Part shown: positions 1 through 11,575 of the stretch, piece after piece | Numbering within the stretch: position 1 is the stretch's first letter | Layout of the letters: every line of letters starts with the position of its first letter | Assembly (NCBI GenBank): GCA_020080175.1 | Contig: JAGHQL010000060.1 | Span: 62,001 to 126,000, forward strand | DNA: 64,000 nucleotides | Direction of reading: 5' to 3' | DNA from: Glutinoglossum americanum | Taxonomy: Eukaryota; Ascomycota; Geoglossomycetes; Geoglossales; Geoglossaceae | Translations under genes and position numbers: made by a program | The notes under the pieces: model-generated | The model's input: only the letters and a program-made list of their open reading frames with translations | Databases searched by the model: none | Told to the model about the DNA's origin: nothing

Positions 1-28
1 TATCCTTAAAGTTACTGCTCGATGGCAG

Positions 29-1307
29 TTACTCAGCGACCTCGCTCCGTCTCTTCTTCCTACCAGCTCGCTTATTCTCTTTCTTCTTTTCAACTAAAAC
101 CTCATCCGCTTCGGGAACTTCATCAATGGGCAAGCTCAGCTCCGCTCCCTTCGACTTTCTCGAGCTTTTCCTCTTCTCCTTTCTCGGAGAGCCTTCCTTG
201 CTCTTTGATTTTTGGTCATCTCTAGTCACAATAGTACTAGGCGGGATCATAACCTCCTTGGCGCCCGGAGGCATGACGGGTGTCTGTTTGACAGGAGCAG
301 TGGGCTTTGGAGCATTCTCAGAGGTCTTAGTGCGCTTGGACTTCGGAGGCGGTTCGACTTCCACTTCGTCAGGAGATTCTACACCCTCCACATCATGCTC
401 TTCGTCAATATCATCCAGAGTGCCATTTTCAGCAGCGAGCTGAGCGGCGACAGCGTCCTCTACAGCGTGGCCACCATTGCTAGCTTTATATTCCGCGACC
501 TTCTCTTGGTACTTTGCGAGGTTTTCTGCGTAGGCCTTCTTCCACATCTGCAGCGTGACGGGATGAGCAACGTGGCGAAGAGTGAGTTAGGGACACTACA
601 ACACTTACTTGCTTCTCGACATCTGGCATTTCAGTCCATCTTCTAGTCCCCTCAGCACTAACAGCGCCAGGCTTTGCGCCTTCACCCAAGTCGCTAGCAA
701 TGATAGGCCTTGCGCTCTGCATGTACAAGAAGTAAGGCGTTAGTGGGCGCTTGGGAGCATTCGGGTCATGCTCTCTCTTGCGCTTTTTCTTCTCTTCTAC
801 TCCAGTATTAGACTTCGTCCCAGGGCTAGTCGCGCGAAGCGCAGGCAACCCATTTTCCCCGAGAGGCTTGACAAAAGAGAGAAGGTCAAGGGAGGTCCCA
901 GGCGCGCGACCAAGGACTGTGTTGGTATGAATGATATATGCGCGCGAGAGGTCTTGCACCGCAGCCTGGAGGGTGGAAAGTCCGGTGACAACCTGACTGG
1001 CTGTCAGTCTATAGGCCTTAACGGCGCAAACGAAAGTATTTCCATCGCCGTCGCAGTTTAAAGGCATGGTCGCATATGTTTGGTTAACACAGATATGAAA
1101 TTAGATGGTGCGTAGGTATCCAATGTGGTTGTTTACATGCGCGGTGTGGTTTGTTGTGATGGGGACTTCGCGGCGAGGTAAGGATAAACAAAAGCACCGG
1201 AGTGAGCTTACCGCGTCCCTGGTGCGCACGAAATCATCAACACTGATCTGAATTGTCGCCGCTTCCGTCTCTTTCGCCTTCTCTTCGGCTTTCTTAGCAC
1301 GCGCCAT
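29..1307 (-). CDS. HMG-box chromatin protein (HmbC/Hmo1-like)
   Basis: Three exons (1212-1307, 609-992, 29-547) join in phase to give about 332 residues, starting MARAKKAEEKAKE. Both introns have GT-AG ends. A single HMG box spans roughly residues 108-183. It opens with the typical DPNAPKRPLTPYFLYMQSAR pattern and is split by the 61-nt second intron just before MWKKAYAENLAKYQEKV. The N-terminal third has a small helical region without a recognised domain. The C-terminus is charged: an acidic stretch, then lysine/arginine-rich tails ending RAGRKKRRSEVAE. HMG boxes bind and bend DNA with little sequence preference, so a nuclear architectural role is expected. The match to fungal HmbC/Hmo1-type proteins is from memory; assignment to the HMGB superfamily is firm, the exact orthologue is not. 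Confidence 0.85.
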
Positions 1308-2931
1308 ATCTGATTTCGACGGCGCAACAAGCGATTGTGAAATAGCTGATGTGATGGAGTCGAGATAGAGGTAGGCCCGTGGGTCGAGCGGGTCAGTTAA
1401 ACGATCGGGGGGAGTTGCAACTGAGAGGTGTTGGAGAGAAGCGAAGTTGGGGGGTCGGCAGTTAAAAGGTGGGCCAGCTCGGGCTTCGGGTTCTCAGTGC
1501 TACTTAGGTTGTGAAGTATAGGGCATGCTCACTGCCGAAGGAATCTGAAGTGCCCCAACGCTGGCCCTCCTTCAGCAGCAGCGAGATAAACTCAGTAGGC
1601 ATGTTATCGGTCAACGTGCAGGCAGTCAATCCATCAGATAATATTCACATGCACCTCATCTTAGCCCTCACTTCGCTGTTCTCCGCTGCCCTTTCATTCG
1701 TTCCGATGAGGTTTGCCTTGTTTTTCTCTAGAACGGGGCGTGCGCTGAGCGAAGAACTTCGACTGAGTGGTTCCCAGCGAAGGCAGTAACCGCCCGCCTC
1801 TAGGCATGGATCTGGTCACACGAACCTCCCGAAACAAGCGCTCTCCAGGGTTCAATGATCTACGGAAGCCTAAACGCACGAAATATCTCATTTATCGCCA
1901 CATCCGTAGAACTAAGGCGCTGCCCATCCAAGCCGATTCACGAGAAGATCGATGTCGCTCGAACAGCAATTCTGGTCAGCCGCGGTCGGCGCGCGGGGAA
2001 AGAATTCTGGCCGCTCGGCGAATCGCATCGCATTCTCGAGTGGATAATCATTTTTCGCAAAATTAGTACTCCCGGGGGTGCCAGTCCAAAGGGTGGTTAG
2101 GGGCCAGTCCTGCAGCAGTACTTGCGGTGCGGCATTGAATGGTGGTGGCTATGGGATCCCCACCAAGCAAGCACTGCATGACACCAAAACCTCTATTTCG
2201 CACTTTCCTTACCATATCTAACCAGAATATCCTCCTTAAGGTGGACTTATGGCGGGGCCCAAATTTCGCTTCGATATACTCTGTAGGAACTTGTATTCGA
2301 GCACTTTTCACAAATACTGGGATTGTTCGTGTTAGCCCGGTAGGAGGTTTGGGGCCGCGAGGTGCATTCTTGGGACGACTTTAGCGAAGCTCGACTGGAG
2401 TTGCCCTTGATTCGGAGGCATTTAGCATTCCTAAAACGCCTGGAACATCTAAAATGCAAGTCAACCTAGCATCAGCCTAATGAGATAGGCTAACGAGACA
2501 ACAAGACCACCTTTTTCACCGCGAGACTTTCTTGACCTTGATCTACCCGTTATCATAGACTACTTGCTGCATTCTACTAGTTAGTTATTCTATTATCAAA
2601 CAATTTCATAGTCCTACGCGCCGACTCTCTCTCCTTGCTTGGATATGCTCTAAATGGCATGCTGTGAAAACCATGGGGTAATATATTTCATACAATCGTG
2701 GTATCTCATATCTACTTTTCTAATCCTAACAAAGAGAGCCACCGCCAAATACGCCAATATGCCACCACGTTAGAACCAGCCTGGAAAATTCGACGCCTAA
2801 ATGCTAATTCGCTGGAAAAATCCGACTTTGCCAATATGTCGTCAGAAACCTGGAAAGATATACCTAATAACTTCACGCCCTATGCGTTATCAATTATGGT
2901 GATCAGTGAACCATCGGGGCGATATCCCAAG
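1308..2931. other. Intergenic, promoter side of the HMG gene
   Basis: This stretch lies between the start of the HMG-box gene and the stop of the RING gene. Only short unrelated open frames are present. The longest, 1855-2100 (+), has 81 codons and no recognisable motif. I see no RNA gene or transposon. It presumably contains the HMG promoter and the 3' end of the RING transcript. Confidence 0.5.
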
Positions 2932-4740
2932 TCACTTACATCTGGACGCCCCCGCTGCCATGCCTATGTCCTGGTCCCCCACTCGCACTCGATGTCTAAA
3001 CAAAACACTAGTTTGCCGTATCGCCTGGGAGCGAGTATCTGGGCTTCCCAATCCTTGGTTCTCTGGCACTGACAACACCGAACCACGTGAGGCCGCCATC
3101 GTTTCTAGAGTTGGAGGTACAATCACTTCATGCCGTGGGGAGCCCGCCGCCTGACCAAAATAAAGGCAAAAAATGTTCCTTCTTCGCCTTTCCCTCGGCT
3201 CTCCCGGCATTGGCGGTTGTTGCTGCTCCGTTCCATCCGCTTCCGGTCCATTCGTGACATCAACTACCACTCTCTCCCTCATTCTCCTCATGATTCTCTC
3301 TCGCCTAACCACAGCATTTGTCAATGCGTCAGGGCAGTAGCCTCGTGGCAGCGAACTCTTTTTACACATCGGACATAGGCTACTCCGCTCTTGGAGGAAA
3401 GAATCAACACACTCAGGGTGAAAGTCATGGCCGCAAGGGAGTCCACGGACAACAGAGCGCGACGGGACAAAATCCTCGAGACATATTGGGCATGACGACT
3501 GAGAAAATGGTGGCGACCGACGAGGGAGGGATGAACTAGGCGGATACCTCTGAGGTGGGCGAGTGCGAGGACTAGGCAACGGCGATGGCGTGCGGGAAAG
3601 AGGTGACGCTGCGGTGGCAGTCAATGGAGGAGAGCAAGCCGTTTGTGAAAGGCTCCGGTTTAGCTTCGGTTGCGACTCCCTTGTCGGGTGGTTCGCGAGA
3701 GTCGCCAATCCTGCATTCCCGGACTCATACACAAACAATGGCATCCCTTGCAATATACTAGCCGGAACGGTTAGCCGTTTAATTCCTAGAGCCTCCAGAT
3801 CCACTTCCCCACTGGCAACTCGCCGCCTAAGGTCCTGACGACGATTGTGCTGGATCCAATGCATGGAAAGTGAAATAACCGCAACTACTCCTAAAAGGAT
3901 CGCAATGACAATGATGAGAAATATCCATAAACTGGGTAGGGTGGTTTTGTGAACTATGACAAGGTGTTATCGTTACCACACTTATATATTGAAGGATAAC
4001 TTACCAGTCCTGATATCCGTGTATATCCTGGCGTAATCCCGGATGTCGTATATTTCTGTGAGATAATGCCCATTTTCCACATCCGTCATGTTTCCTGAGT
4101 AGCGACTCAGATGGGTCATTAAGGTGTTCCCGACCTGACTCGTAACCGCATACACGGGGTACTTGTTGTGGGATCTCCACTGACCCCCATCGTGGAGGCC
4201 CCACATCTGATCATTTGCTGGTGGCAAAGGTCCAGTGCCATTATCCAGCGGGTAGAAAATAAAAGCTCTGATGGGATCTTGTCGGGCAGCTGAGAGGTAC
4301 GCTAACGTGCAATCGGCGGAGATCCATGGGGCAATGGCAATGAGGCGATAGTCTTCTTGAGGTAGATTTGTTTGTCGCGTTGCATTACTAGGAATATATA
4401 GCGAAGACGCATTAACGCAAGGGTCGATGCGATCCAAGTCGGGGACGTAGAGGAGACCTCGGATATCTGTACTTCTGCTAATTGTAGAAGAGGAAAGAGT
4501 GAGGATGTTGTTATCCACAAGCAGGTTGAAGGAAATATTGGTCTAGAATGTAGGACGTCAAGGTCAGTGATAGACAGGATACACAAGCAACCCCAGAATT
4601 GGTATTCAGATGCACGTAAAGAGGTTCTTACCGGGACTGGGTTGACCTGGCCTGACTGACCCGCCCATTCAGGATTCGGTAGGATGACAACATAAGAGTA
4701 AACGCTCTTAACCGCTGCTGCATTTATAAGAATCAGCAGC
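2932..4740 (-). CDS. PA-TM-RING membrane E3 ubiquitin ligase
   Basis: Supported exons are about 4740-4633, 4542-4005 and 3953-2932, with in-phase GT-AG introns at 4543-4631 and 3954-4004. Order of parts: a hydrophobic stretch around LLILINAAAV that looks like a signal peptide; a lumenal region with several N-glycosylation sequons (NIS, NAS, NAT, NGT, NMT) that resembles a protease-associated domain; one transmembrane helix (LWIFLIIVIAILLGVVAVI); then a cytosolic tail with a RING-H2 finger (CPICLED...CGHDFHPECVDSFL...CPMCKK). This architecture is the PA-TM-RING family, endosomal or vacuolar ubiquitin ligases. The start is unresolved: the frame stays open upstream to a stop at 4779-4781 without an in-frame ATG, so a further 5' exon is needed. 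The tail after the RING is arginine-rich and low in complexity. Confidence 0.8.
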
Positions 4741-5683
4741 CGTCCATGACCTCCCCACGGTAGAGACAGGCGAAGGAATCAACCACTGTACGGAAGTACC
4801 ACAAAACTCCGCAAATGGTATTGAATTGGGGGATCCGACGCACACATGTTAATACAAACACGACAACATCAACAACTGATGTCCCCCACAAAAGAACCTT
4901 GTTCAAACGTGTGTAAGCGTGGGGTCATAGTTCAGATACGAAAGATACCTAGTCCATGCGTGTTTCCGTTAAGAATCAGGTGGAGTAGGGTAAAGTAAGG
5001 GGGAAGGGGGGAGGGATAGGGTCCGGGTCTGCAGCAACACTGAACTCAAGTACTATGGTCGGTACTCTACGCGTACTAGACGGCCAAGAAAGGCACGCGA
5101 GATGTGCATCAGAGGCTTTGCTGATCCTCTTGGCGGTGCACATGTACAACATACAAAATGTATGTTGTACGTATGTATGTATGAGTGTGCAAGCCCATCA
5201 AATCGTCGCCTTATCCAGTGATCAATGACCAAATATCACGTGAACATGGTTGAAACCTCGGGTTAAACCTACGCAACAAAATATACTTTTGCTTTGTACC
5301 AGCAGCGCCTTACTCCATTATTAGGTACAACAGGTACAACATACATGCACAGGGTTTTGTGCAATCAAGTGGGGCATTCCTTGATTCTCGGCAGAGATCC
5401 GAGCTGCGACATCCCAGACCGGAAGAGGCTGATGCGGCCCGACAACGACACAATCGGCGCTTTCTCTCGCCTTCAGATCATCAATCAACCGTCTCGATCA
5501 TTAGAGCGCTGGTAGTTGTCGGCCTTCTGTATTGCCAAGGCAGCGTGTACTACTCTGTCCGTTACTGTATCGCCCAGCGATATCACACATTCACCCTTCG
5601 AAACTCCCCGTCACTCTTTCCTCTTTCGTGCAGTAATTCTTTCACATCACTCCTCCCAAACACAGTATTACACGGCAAACAAG
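4741..5683. promoter_or_regulatory. Divergent intergenic region, RING gene / ada3
   Basis: The two flanking genes are transcribed away from each other, so this stretch should hold both promoters and the missing 5' exon of the RING gene. A 12-bp perfect inverted repeat lies at 5144-5170. No other gene is visible. Confidence 0.5.
5144..5170. repeat. 12-bp perfect inverted repeat with 3-nt loop
   Basis: Left arm GTACAACATACA (5144-5155), loop AAA, right arm TGTATGTTGTAC (5159-5170). It is followed by GTATGTATGTATG. A 17-bp piece of the right arm and flank recurs near 46362. It may be a hairpin or a dyad protein-binding site in the divergent promoter. Confidence 0.6.
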
Positions 5684-8227
5684 ATGCCTCCTGTCGGTGG
5701 GAAAGGAAAGGGCAAGGGATCCCGAGACCACCGCCGCTCCATCAGCCGAAACACAACCCCCAGTTCGATCGGTACTAGCATTGTTCAAGCCAGTATCGGG
5801 GGCCCAACGAATACCGCTTATCTCGAATTACCATTGGTGGACCTAAACGTCTCCACAAAAATCAGTTATGAGGACCTTTTAGATCGCATAGAGAGTGGGA
5901 CGGGGATACCCAGCGCGAAGCACCTCGAAAGTTTAGCTGATGACTTGCGAACGCTCAGCGCAAATGCAGAGATTAGAGGGTTTACATGTGACAAAGGCAT
6001 GCGAGAGCTAGCTGCTCGGCGAAAGCGGAAGGTTGAGGATGATAGGGAAAGGGAAAGGCTAGAGCGGTCGATAGAGGAAAAGAAAGAGAAACTGCGAAGA
6101 GAGGCTCTGGCTGAGGAGGAAGACGAGGAATTACGGGGAAGGAAGGCTCAGAAAATTAAGAAGAAAAAGGATGCTAGCAAGACCGGGGAAGAAAGACCTC
6201 TTACCCACGGAGCCCATATACTCGCACGACAAGATGGAGCACAGCAGGATGGGAAAGGTGAACTACCCCCCGATTACCCTTCTTCAAAAAGATCAAGGCA
6301 CCATACCGAGCCCCCAAATTCCATAACTTATCCCCAGCATATATCTATCAAACGAGTTCTTGTCAGGGTCTCGAATATGTGGAGCGGTCTTCTCCCCTTT
6401 CACCCTCGATGTATTGCCTTTTTTTTTTTTTTACCCTATTGCATATCTACTAGAGCTGGTTTCTAGAATCTCCGGGGTTGGCTGCGTGTGAGTTCTTATA
6501 ATCTATTCCAAAGCTTATTCAATAACTTGAACGGAATATATTTTCTTCCGTCTCTTTTCTTCCTCCATCCCATCAGTTTCGTTATTTATTGTCTAGCCCG
6601 CATTTGACCTTATTCGAATCCTATAAATTATCCACCCGCCCATATATTGCTGGCTACCAACTAACCACCGTCTATCATAGGAGTTACCATGAGAAAAACG
6701 GGTTCATCGCCCAACAAAGTCAAGCGGGAGCCACCCTCAATTGGCCAGTCTTCCCAGTCTCCCGCTTCTTTACCGAAATCTCCTGCAACCGCCCCTGCCG
6801 TCCCCGACGCTCCATCAGAGCCTGGGTCACCGGCTTCGTCAAGTGGCTCTCTCTCTTCGCATCAACCGTCTCCTGCAGCAACGATCCCCCATTACCAAAC
6901 CTTCAGTCCGGATCCATCAACTTTCCCTGATTCGACTATCTACCATATCCGCGAGGTCAAGCCCGGGATGAGCGAAGAAGAAATAAAAGAGATCTATTCC
7001 GTGGCACTATACCCGAACAGTGATCTGCACGACCTCATTCCTGGCACACCGCCGGATAAAGATTTTAGTAATGCGAAGCCGACCAACCAGGTTAGTTTCA
7101 ATACGTTTCAGAGCTATATAGAACCATATTTCCGCCCATTCTCAGAGGAAGATTTGGCATTTTTGCGAGAGAGGGTAAGTTTTCTACCACATGCGGTTGC
7201 ATTGGATCGAGTTATCCGACGGGCTAACCAAGCCTAGGGTGACCGCACAACGCCTTTCGTAATTCCCCGCCGTGGGAAAAAACATTACACGGATGTCTGG
7301 GCAGAAGAAGATGGTGCAATGTCTATCGACTCCCCCCAACAAAGTAGTTTTCCAGGCAACAAGCTTCCAGCCAACCAGCCTCGCGGCAACATAGATCAAT
7401 TAAATGATGACACTGCGGAAACCGACCAGGTATCTACCGGACCCATGCTAGCAAGGCTATTGTCTGCCATGAGGCCTGAAAGTAGGCTTCCTCCAACTGA
7501 AGATAAGGTTATGACCAATGGCATTGGGAGCGGAGAGCCCCTAACCATGGGTATCAATGGTGATATCAATATGGACGGTGAACCGAATGGAAATGAGGAA
7601 AGGCCCGCGCCAATCCCGTCGGCAGCATTCATCCCCGATTCAACACAACCTGGATGGAAAATCTCGACCGCCAAGCTGGACTATGCACAGGTGGACGAAC
7701 GCTTAAAACAGGAGCTCCGCTATATTGGGTTCGTTGGCGAGGAGCAAGAACCCGATTATGATGCGCATTACGATGATGAGATTGCTGCGAGACTTCGCTA
7801 CCTCCAAGACAAGCTGAAACAACAGAGCATTCTGAACGGTGCACGCAAGGGACGCATCGCTGATGTCGTCCGAGATCGTATGGCGCACCAAGAGTACACC
7901 ACCATCGCTGAGGATCTCGATAATCAAGTGCAGCAAGCGTACCTGAAGCGCACACGCACGATGGGGAAATCGAAGAAACATAAACGTCCCGGCGGAGCAG
8001 GAGGAGGTAGTCACTATGTCGGGCCCGCCGCTGGGGTGATGAAGCCAGGCATAGGAGATGTTACTAAGACACTAATGGACAGAAGAAAAAAGTGGTCGGA
8101 TTTCATTGGCCCCGTCCTGGAAGACGTGTCCACGACCATTCCGAACGAGTCTATCTTTAAAAAGGAGGTAATGCAAGAGCACTTGGAGAAAGAGAGGGAA
8201 GCTTGGGATGAGGAGGGAGAGGATTGA
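5684..8227 (+). CDS. ngg1: SAGA/ADA acetyltransferase-module subunit Ada3 (Ngg1)
   Basis: Exons are 5684-6257, 6681-7174 and 7238-8227; all join in phase. The start [18 protein letters not shown] fits the family better than the longer upstream open frame. Ada3 bridges Gcn5 and Ada2 in the histone acetyltransferase module of SAGA/ADA and is nuclear. Recognised family segments: the N-terminal block with [20 protein letters not shown]; a basic/acidic coiled region; [16 protein letters not shown]; the block from [21 protein letters not shown] through [16 protein letters not shown] and [21 protein letters not shown]; and the C-terminal domain ending in [14 protein letters not shown]. The first intron (423 nt) is long for this window and its donor is ambiguous, because the frame stays open for about 70 codons past it. 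Its partner Gcn5 lies at 23.4-24.9 kb. Confidence 0.9.
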
Positions 8228-8444
8228 GTGAGCTGTCAAACCTTGATGGATTGTTACAAGAAATCGGTTTTCTCACGCTAAACGGAGACGCACCGCGCAA
8301 TGATATTCCCCTTCCTTAAAGCCTGCCATGCACTTGAAGAAATGATTTTCTCACTACTCTAACGCGATACCCTCACGTCAATAGAATGGGTCTTTTTTTT
8401 TTCGTTTCTACTCTTTGGCGCTGGTTGGTTTAGGTATTCAGAAC

Positions 8445-8473
8445 GCAAAAAAAGGCAAAAAGGCAAAAAGGCG
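8445..8473. repeat. Short tandem repeat (AAAAAGGC)n
   Basis: Three head-to-tail copies of an A5GGC-type unit, just downstream of the ada3 stop. It looks like simple slippage. Confidence 0.6.
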
Positions 8474-11296
8474 AGGGGATAGCTCAGGGGTTTACATTCA
8501 GTAAACCCGACACAAGACGGATAGTCTTAATACCTGACAGCGTCAGATGCATGTTGCATAAGATGAACGAGAAGCATGAAGCAAATCTAATAAGTACAAG
8601 ATAGTCGCTTGCTCGCGGGGGGTATAGCACATAGATGGATACCAAAGCAGTGCTTAGGTGTATGTCGGTAACCCATTATAGGGATCCCTACCGAGCAAAT
8701 AACTCGGGGCACGCCCGCCAGATTGAGGTCATGGGGATACCCTCTCGAGCACACGCCCCAAGTGCACACTCGTGGCCAACAGGTGGTCCACTCTAGGGCC
8801 AGGATGAACTATCGCCGCATCCCCAGGGGGAGCTGCGTAGTAGAAATAAAAAGGGATCCAAAAACCAGCGAACCAATCGGATCTATTAGAGAGCCAAGCC
8901 TATTAATCTACACATAATCCGTATCTAGATAAAACCGGTCCGGCACTTGACAAGTCAGATGTCAGAAGGCTCCCAACCACCAGGCCGGGTAGATCATGCC
9001 TCTATTTCTCTTTGATTGAACGAATTTCGAACCCGACCGGTACTGAACGGGACTGGGATGCATCCTTGTTGGGGTTAAGGGTGCCGGGGTGTAACTCGAG
9101 TAGACGACAGTGATCGTTATGTCCCAGAAGGCAGGGCATTGCACTCCCCCTACCCTTTTTAGAAAGCGTCCGATAAGGGAGTGAGGAGCCGTGTTCACTC
9201 GCGTTTTCGTTGTATTCAAACGATAACCGGCGGTTGCGGAGTCTTCGGAACGGACTCCCGGGGCCTGCAGTCCGTAGGCTTTTTGGCAGAGCTGAGTGAA
9301 CTTATTCTTACGGGCTTCATGTATGTGATGTATCTGCAAGCAAGCAGGCAAGCAAGAGCCCAGCGGCTTGGGGAAAACAAAAGGCAGTCGGAACTGGGCT
9401 GGGGACGTGGCGCGCCAATCGATAAAAGTTGTTCCTAGTTTGGAAAAGGTCAAGGCGGGGGCGCGTCACAGTATGATGTGATGCAGTGGAACCCCTGCAG
9501 GGGTTTCTGGTCGTGGTAAGCAAAGGCAAGCAAAGTTGGATTTACGGAGTAGCATCGAGATTCCATGCCTGACATGAGTTTTAAGTGCTCACGCGCTGCT
9601 TGGATGGGTGTGTTGGAGGAGAAGAGCAGACCGATAATTAAAAAGGATTGACAGGATTTGATGGGATCCATCGCTGGTGTCCGTGCCGCTTTTTAGCGAA
9701 TCAAGGCGCTCAAGACGCTCAAGGTGTTCAAGATGAGAAAAAGAACGACGAATGGCGGGGTGATATTTTTCTTTTCTCCCAATCCGCAAACCTTTTTTTG
9801 TTTCTTTCTTCCGAAAATTCTCCATCATTTCGGACCGAAGAATCAAAAAGCAACAAAGTTTTCGGGATTCCGAACCAGCTGTCTGTTGGATTCTCAGTTG
9901 CCGAACCTCTTTTTTTTCCCTCGGGAGAGAGTTGTACTCGGATAAGATGGTCGCAATCCTGTTGGTGGAGACGAATCCCCGTGTCGTCGGATGCAAGTGA
10001 AAGGTCCTGGATGCTTTTACTCGTATGAGATCAAGTTTGCTGCGTTCCGCTGTGGCGAGGTGCGCGCTTGGCTCAAAGCTCCATGTAGACGGTCAGGATA
10101 GTACCTATTTACAGAGTGGGGAAGGCGTTTAGGGCACGCCTCGACAGTAGATTGCAGGAGGTGAAATGCTTGTAAACTGTTAGCATGGCTCAATAGCCTT
10201 AGCCTAGTAGCAGCTTTCTCCTCCGTGCCGTCTGGCTTCTGGTCGGTATGCGGACGTCGATAAAACAGTATTTACGTCAAACGCAGCAGCTCAGACACTG
10301 CTGCAAGGGCGTTTTATTTTAACTCGGTTCGTCGGCGGGAACCTGAGCCACCCTTCGTTGTGCTCAGGCGCTCAGACATTGGGTGGGCTTTAGTGCCCAA
10401 TGTCCTACCCATGCTTGTCCCACTAGAGAGGAATGAAGCAAACGCACTTCCTTCTGGCTGAACACGTCGATGAGAGAAAAGGCAAGAAGAACGGAGTGCC
10501 CTGTTTCCTTTGGTTCTCGCGATCTCGCCGCACACCGGTCCAAACGCGGTGAGGCAGAGAGCAAAGTGTGCCGAGACACAGTGGGGATAGCTCGAAACGA
10601 ACGCCCCACTGCAACCAAAGGCGAGAATCCCAAAACGTGTGTCGAATCAGGGCTTACCAACCGACGACACCGATTCGAGGTTTCAAATTCGCCAATTGGC
10701 TGCGAGTGGTTTGTCTATCGCCGCAGTGGTCGATGTGAGCTGGATTGATGCCCTTCTCCTGTGAAACGGTGCAAGAAGCCCCATCGAGCCCTGTGATGCG
10801 TAAGGCGACGCGACATGGTCCACGTGTATGACATAGCAAAAAGTCCACTCCCATAAGCAAGCAAAAGCAAAGCAACAAGCAAAAGTGACCGCGACAAGTG
10901 TCGTAATCTGCACCCCACACGCTGCGGCGAAGAAGTTAGGTCGGGAAACAGCGAAAGGGAATGCCGCCGTGCACACCCACGCTAGGGCAATGGTGGACCC
11001 TCTAGTCGGAAATGGTGGACGCGAACAATACCAAAGAACCTACACCCCGGGCATTAAAGAGAGGCTTGCCGAAAAAGGCTGTTATTGTCGTGTGAATGAA
11101 CCAAAGTGACTTCCTAGACCCTCGTGTGACCCGTAGAGCATGTAGAATAGAATAAAGCCGGATGGGGCAGAGAACGGTCTTTTGATGGTTTTAATTGTCA
11201 ATGCTCCCCCGCCTCATTCTGGCCTGTCCTTCATTCACTCTTTCGCACAGGCCAATCCAAGTCGGTCACCCAAATAAGGTGCTGTTTGAGGGCTGC

Positions 11297-11335
11297 CTGG
11301 AACTTGCTTGGAACTTGCTTGGAACTTGCCTGGAT
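11297..11335. repeat. Tandem 10-bp repeat (CTGGAACTTG-type)
   Basis: Four head-to-tail copies of CTGGAACTTG / TTGGAACTTG, about 240 bp upstream of the ELL-like start codon. The placement is compatible with a promoter or leader element; the function is unknown. Confidence 0.7.
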
Positions 11336-11575
11336 TAACCCTGGCTCTGCTCTTTGTGGCTGTCAAACCCCATTCCAAACCAACACACCTGCATAATCCT
11401 CGCTGAGCTGTTTCTCAATCCGCTAGCCACTTTCTCCCGGCCGATCTTCGCGCCCTCGTGCATCTCATTCTTTTTCCCCACCATCTTCAGTCAGCTTCCT
11501 TCTTCTATAACACCAACACCAATTCTCTTCTACCGTCGAAAATTGCGAGTTCGGCAAAAACGGATACCACCGGCC

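Larger units (their letters stand above)
8228..11575. other. 3.3-kb gene-poor region
   Basis: It lies downstream of ada3 and upstream of the ELL-like gene. Only scattered open frames occur; the longest, 8962-9453 (-), has 163 codons and no recognisable domain. It holds two small tandem repeats, (AAAAAGGC)n near 8449 and a 10-bp repeat near 11297, and several homopolymer runs. It could contain an unrecognised non-coding transcript or a long ELL leader. I see no tRNA or transposon ends. Confidence 0.5.

Noticed and set aside
1855-2100. 81-codon frame upstream of the HMG gene
   Set aside because: Looks protein-like in places, but it is short, overlaps another frame of similar length and has no motif.
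2698-3072. 124-codon plus-strand frame
   Set aside because: Mostly antisense to the 3' end of the RING gene; no independent support.
8962-9453. 163-codon open frame on the minus strand
   Set aside because: No recognisable domain, no splice-linked neighbours, and composition like the surrounding non-coding DNA. Kept only as a note under the gene-poor region.
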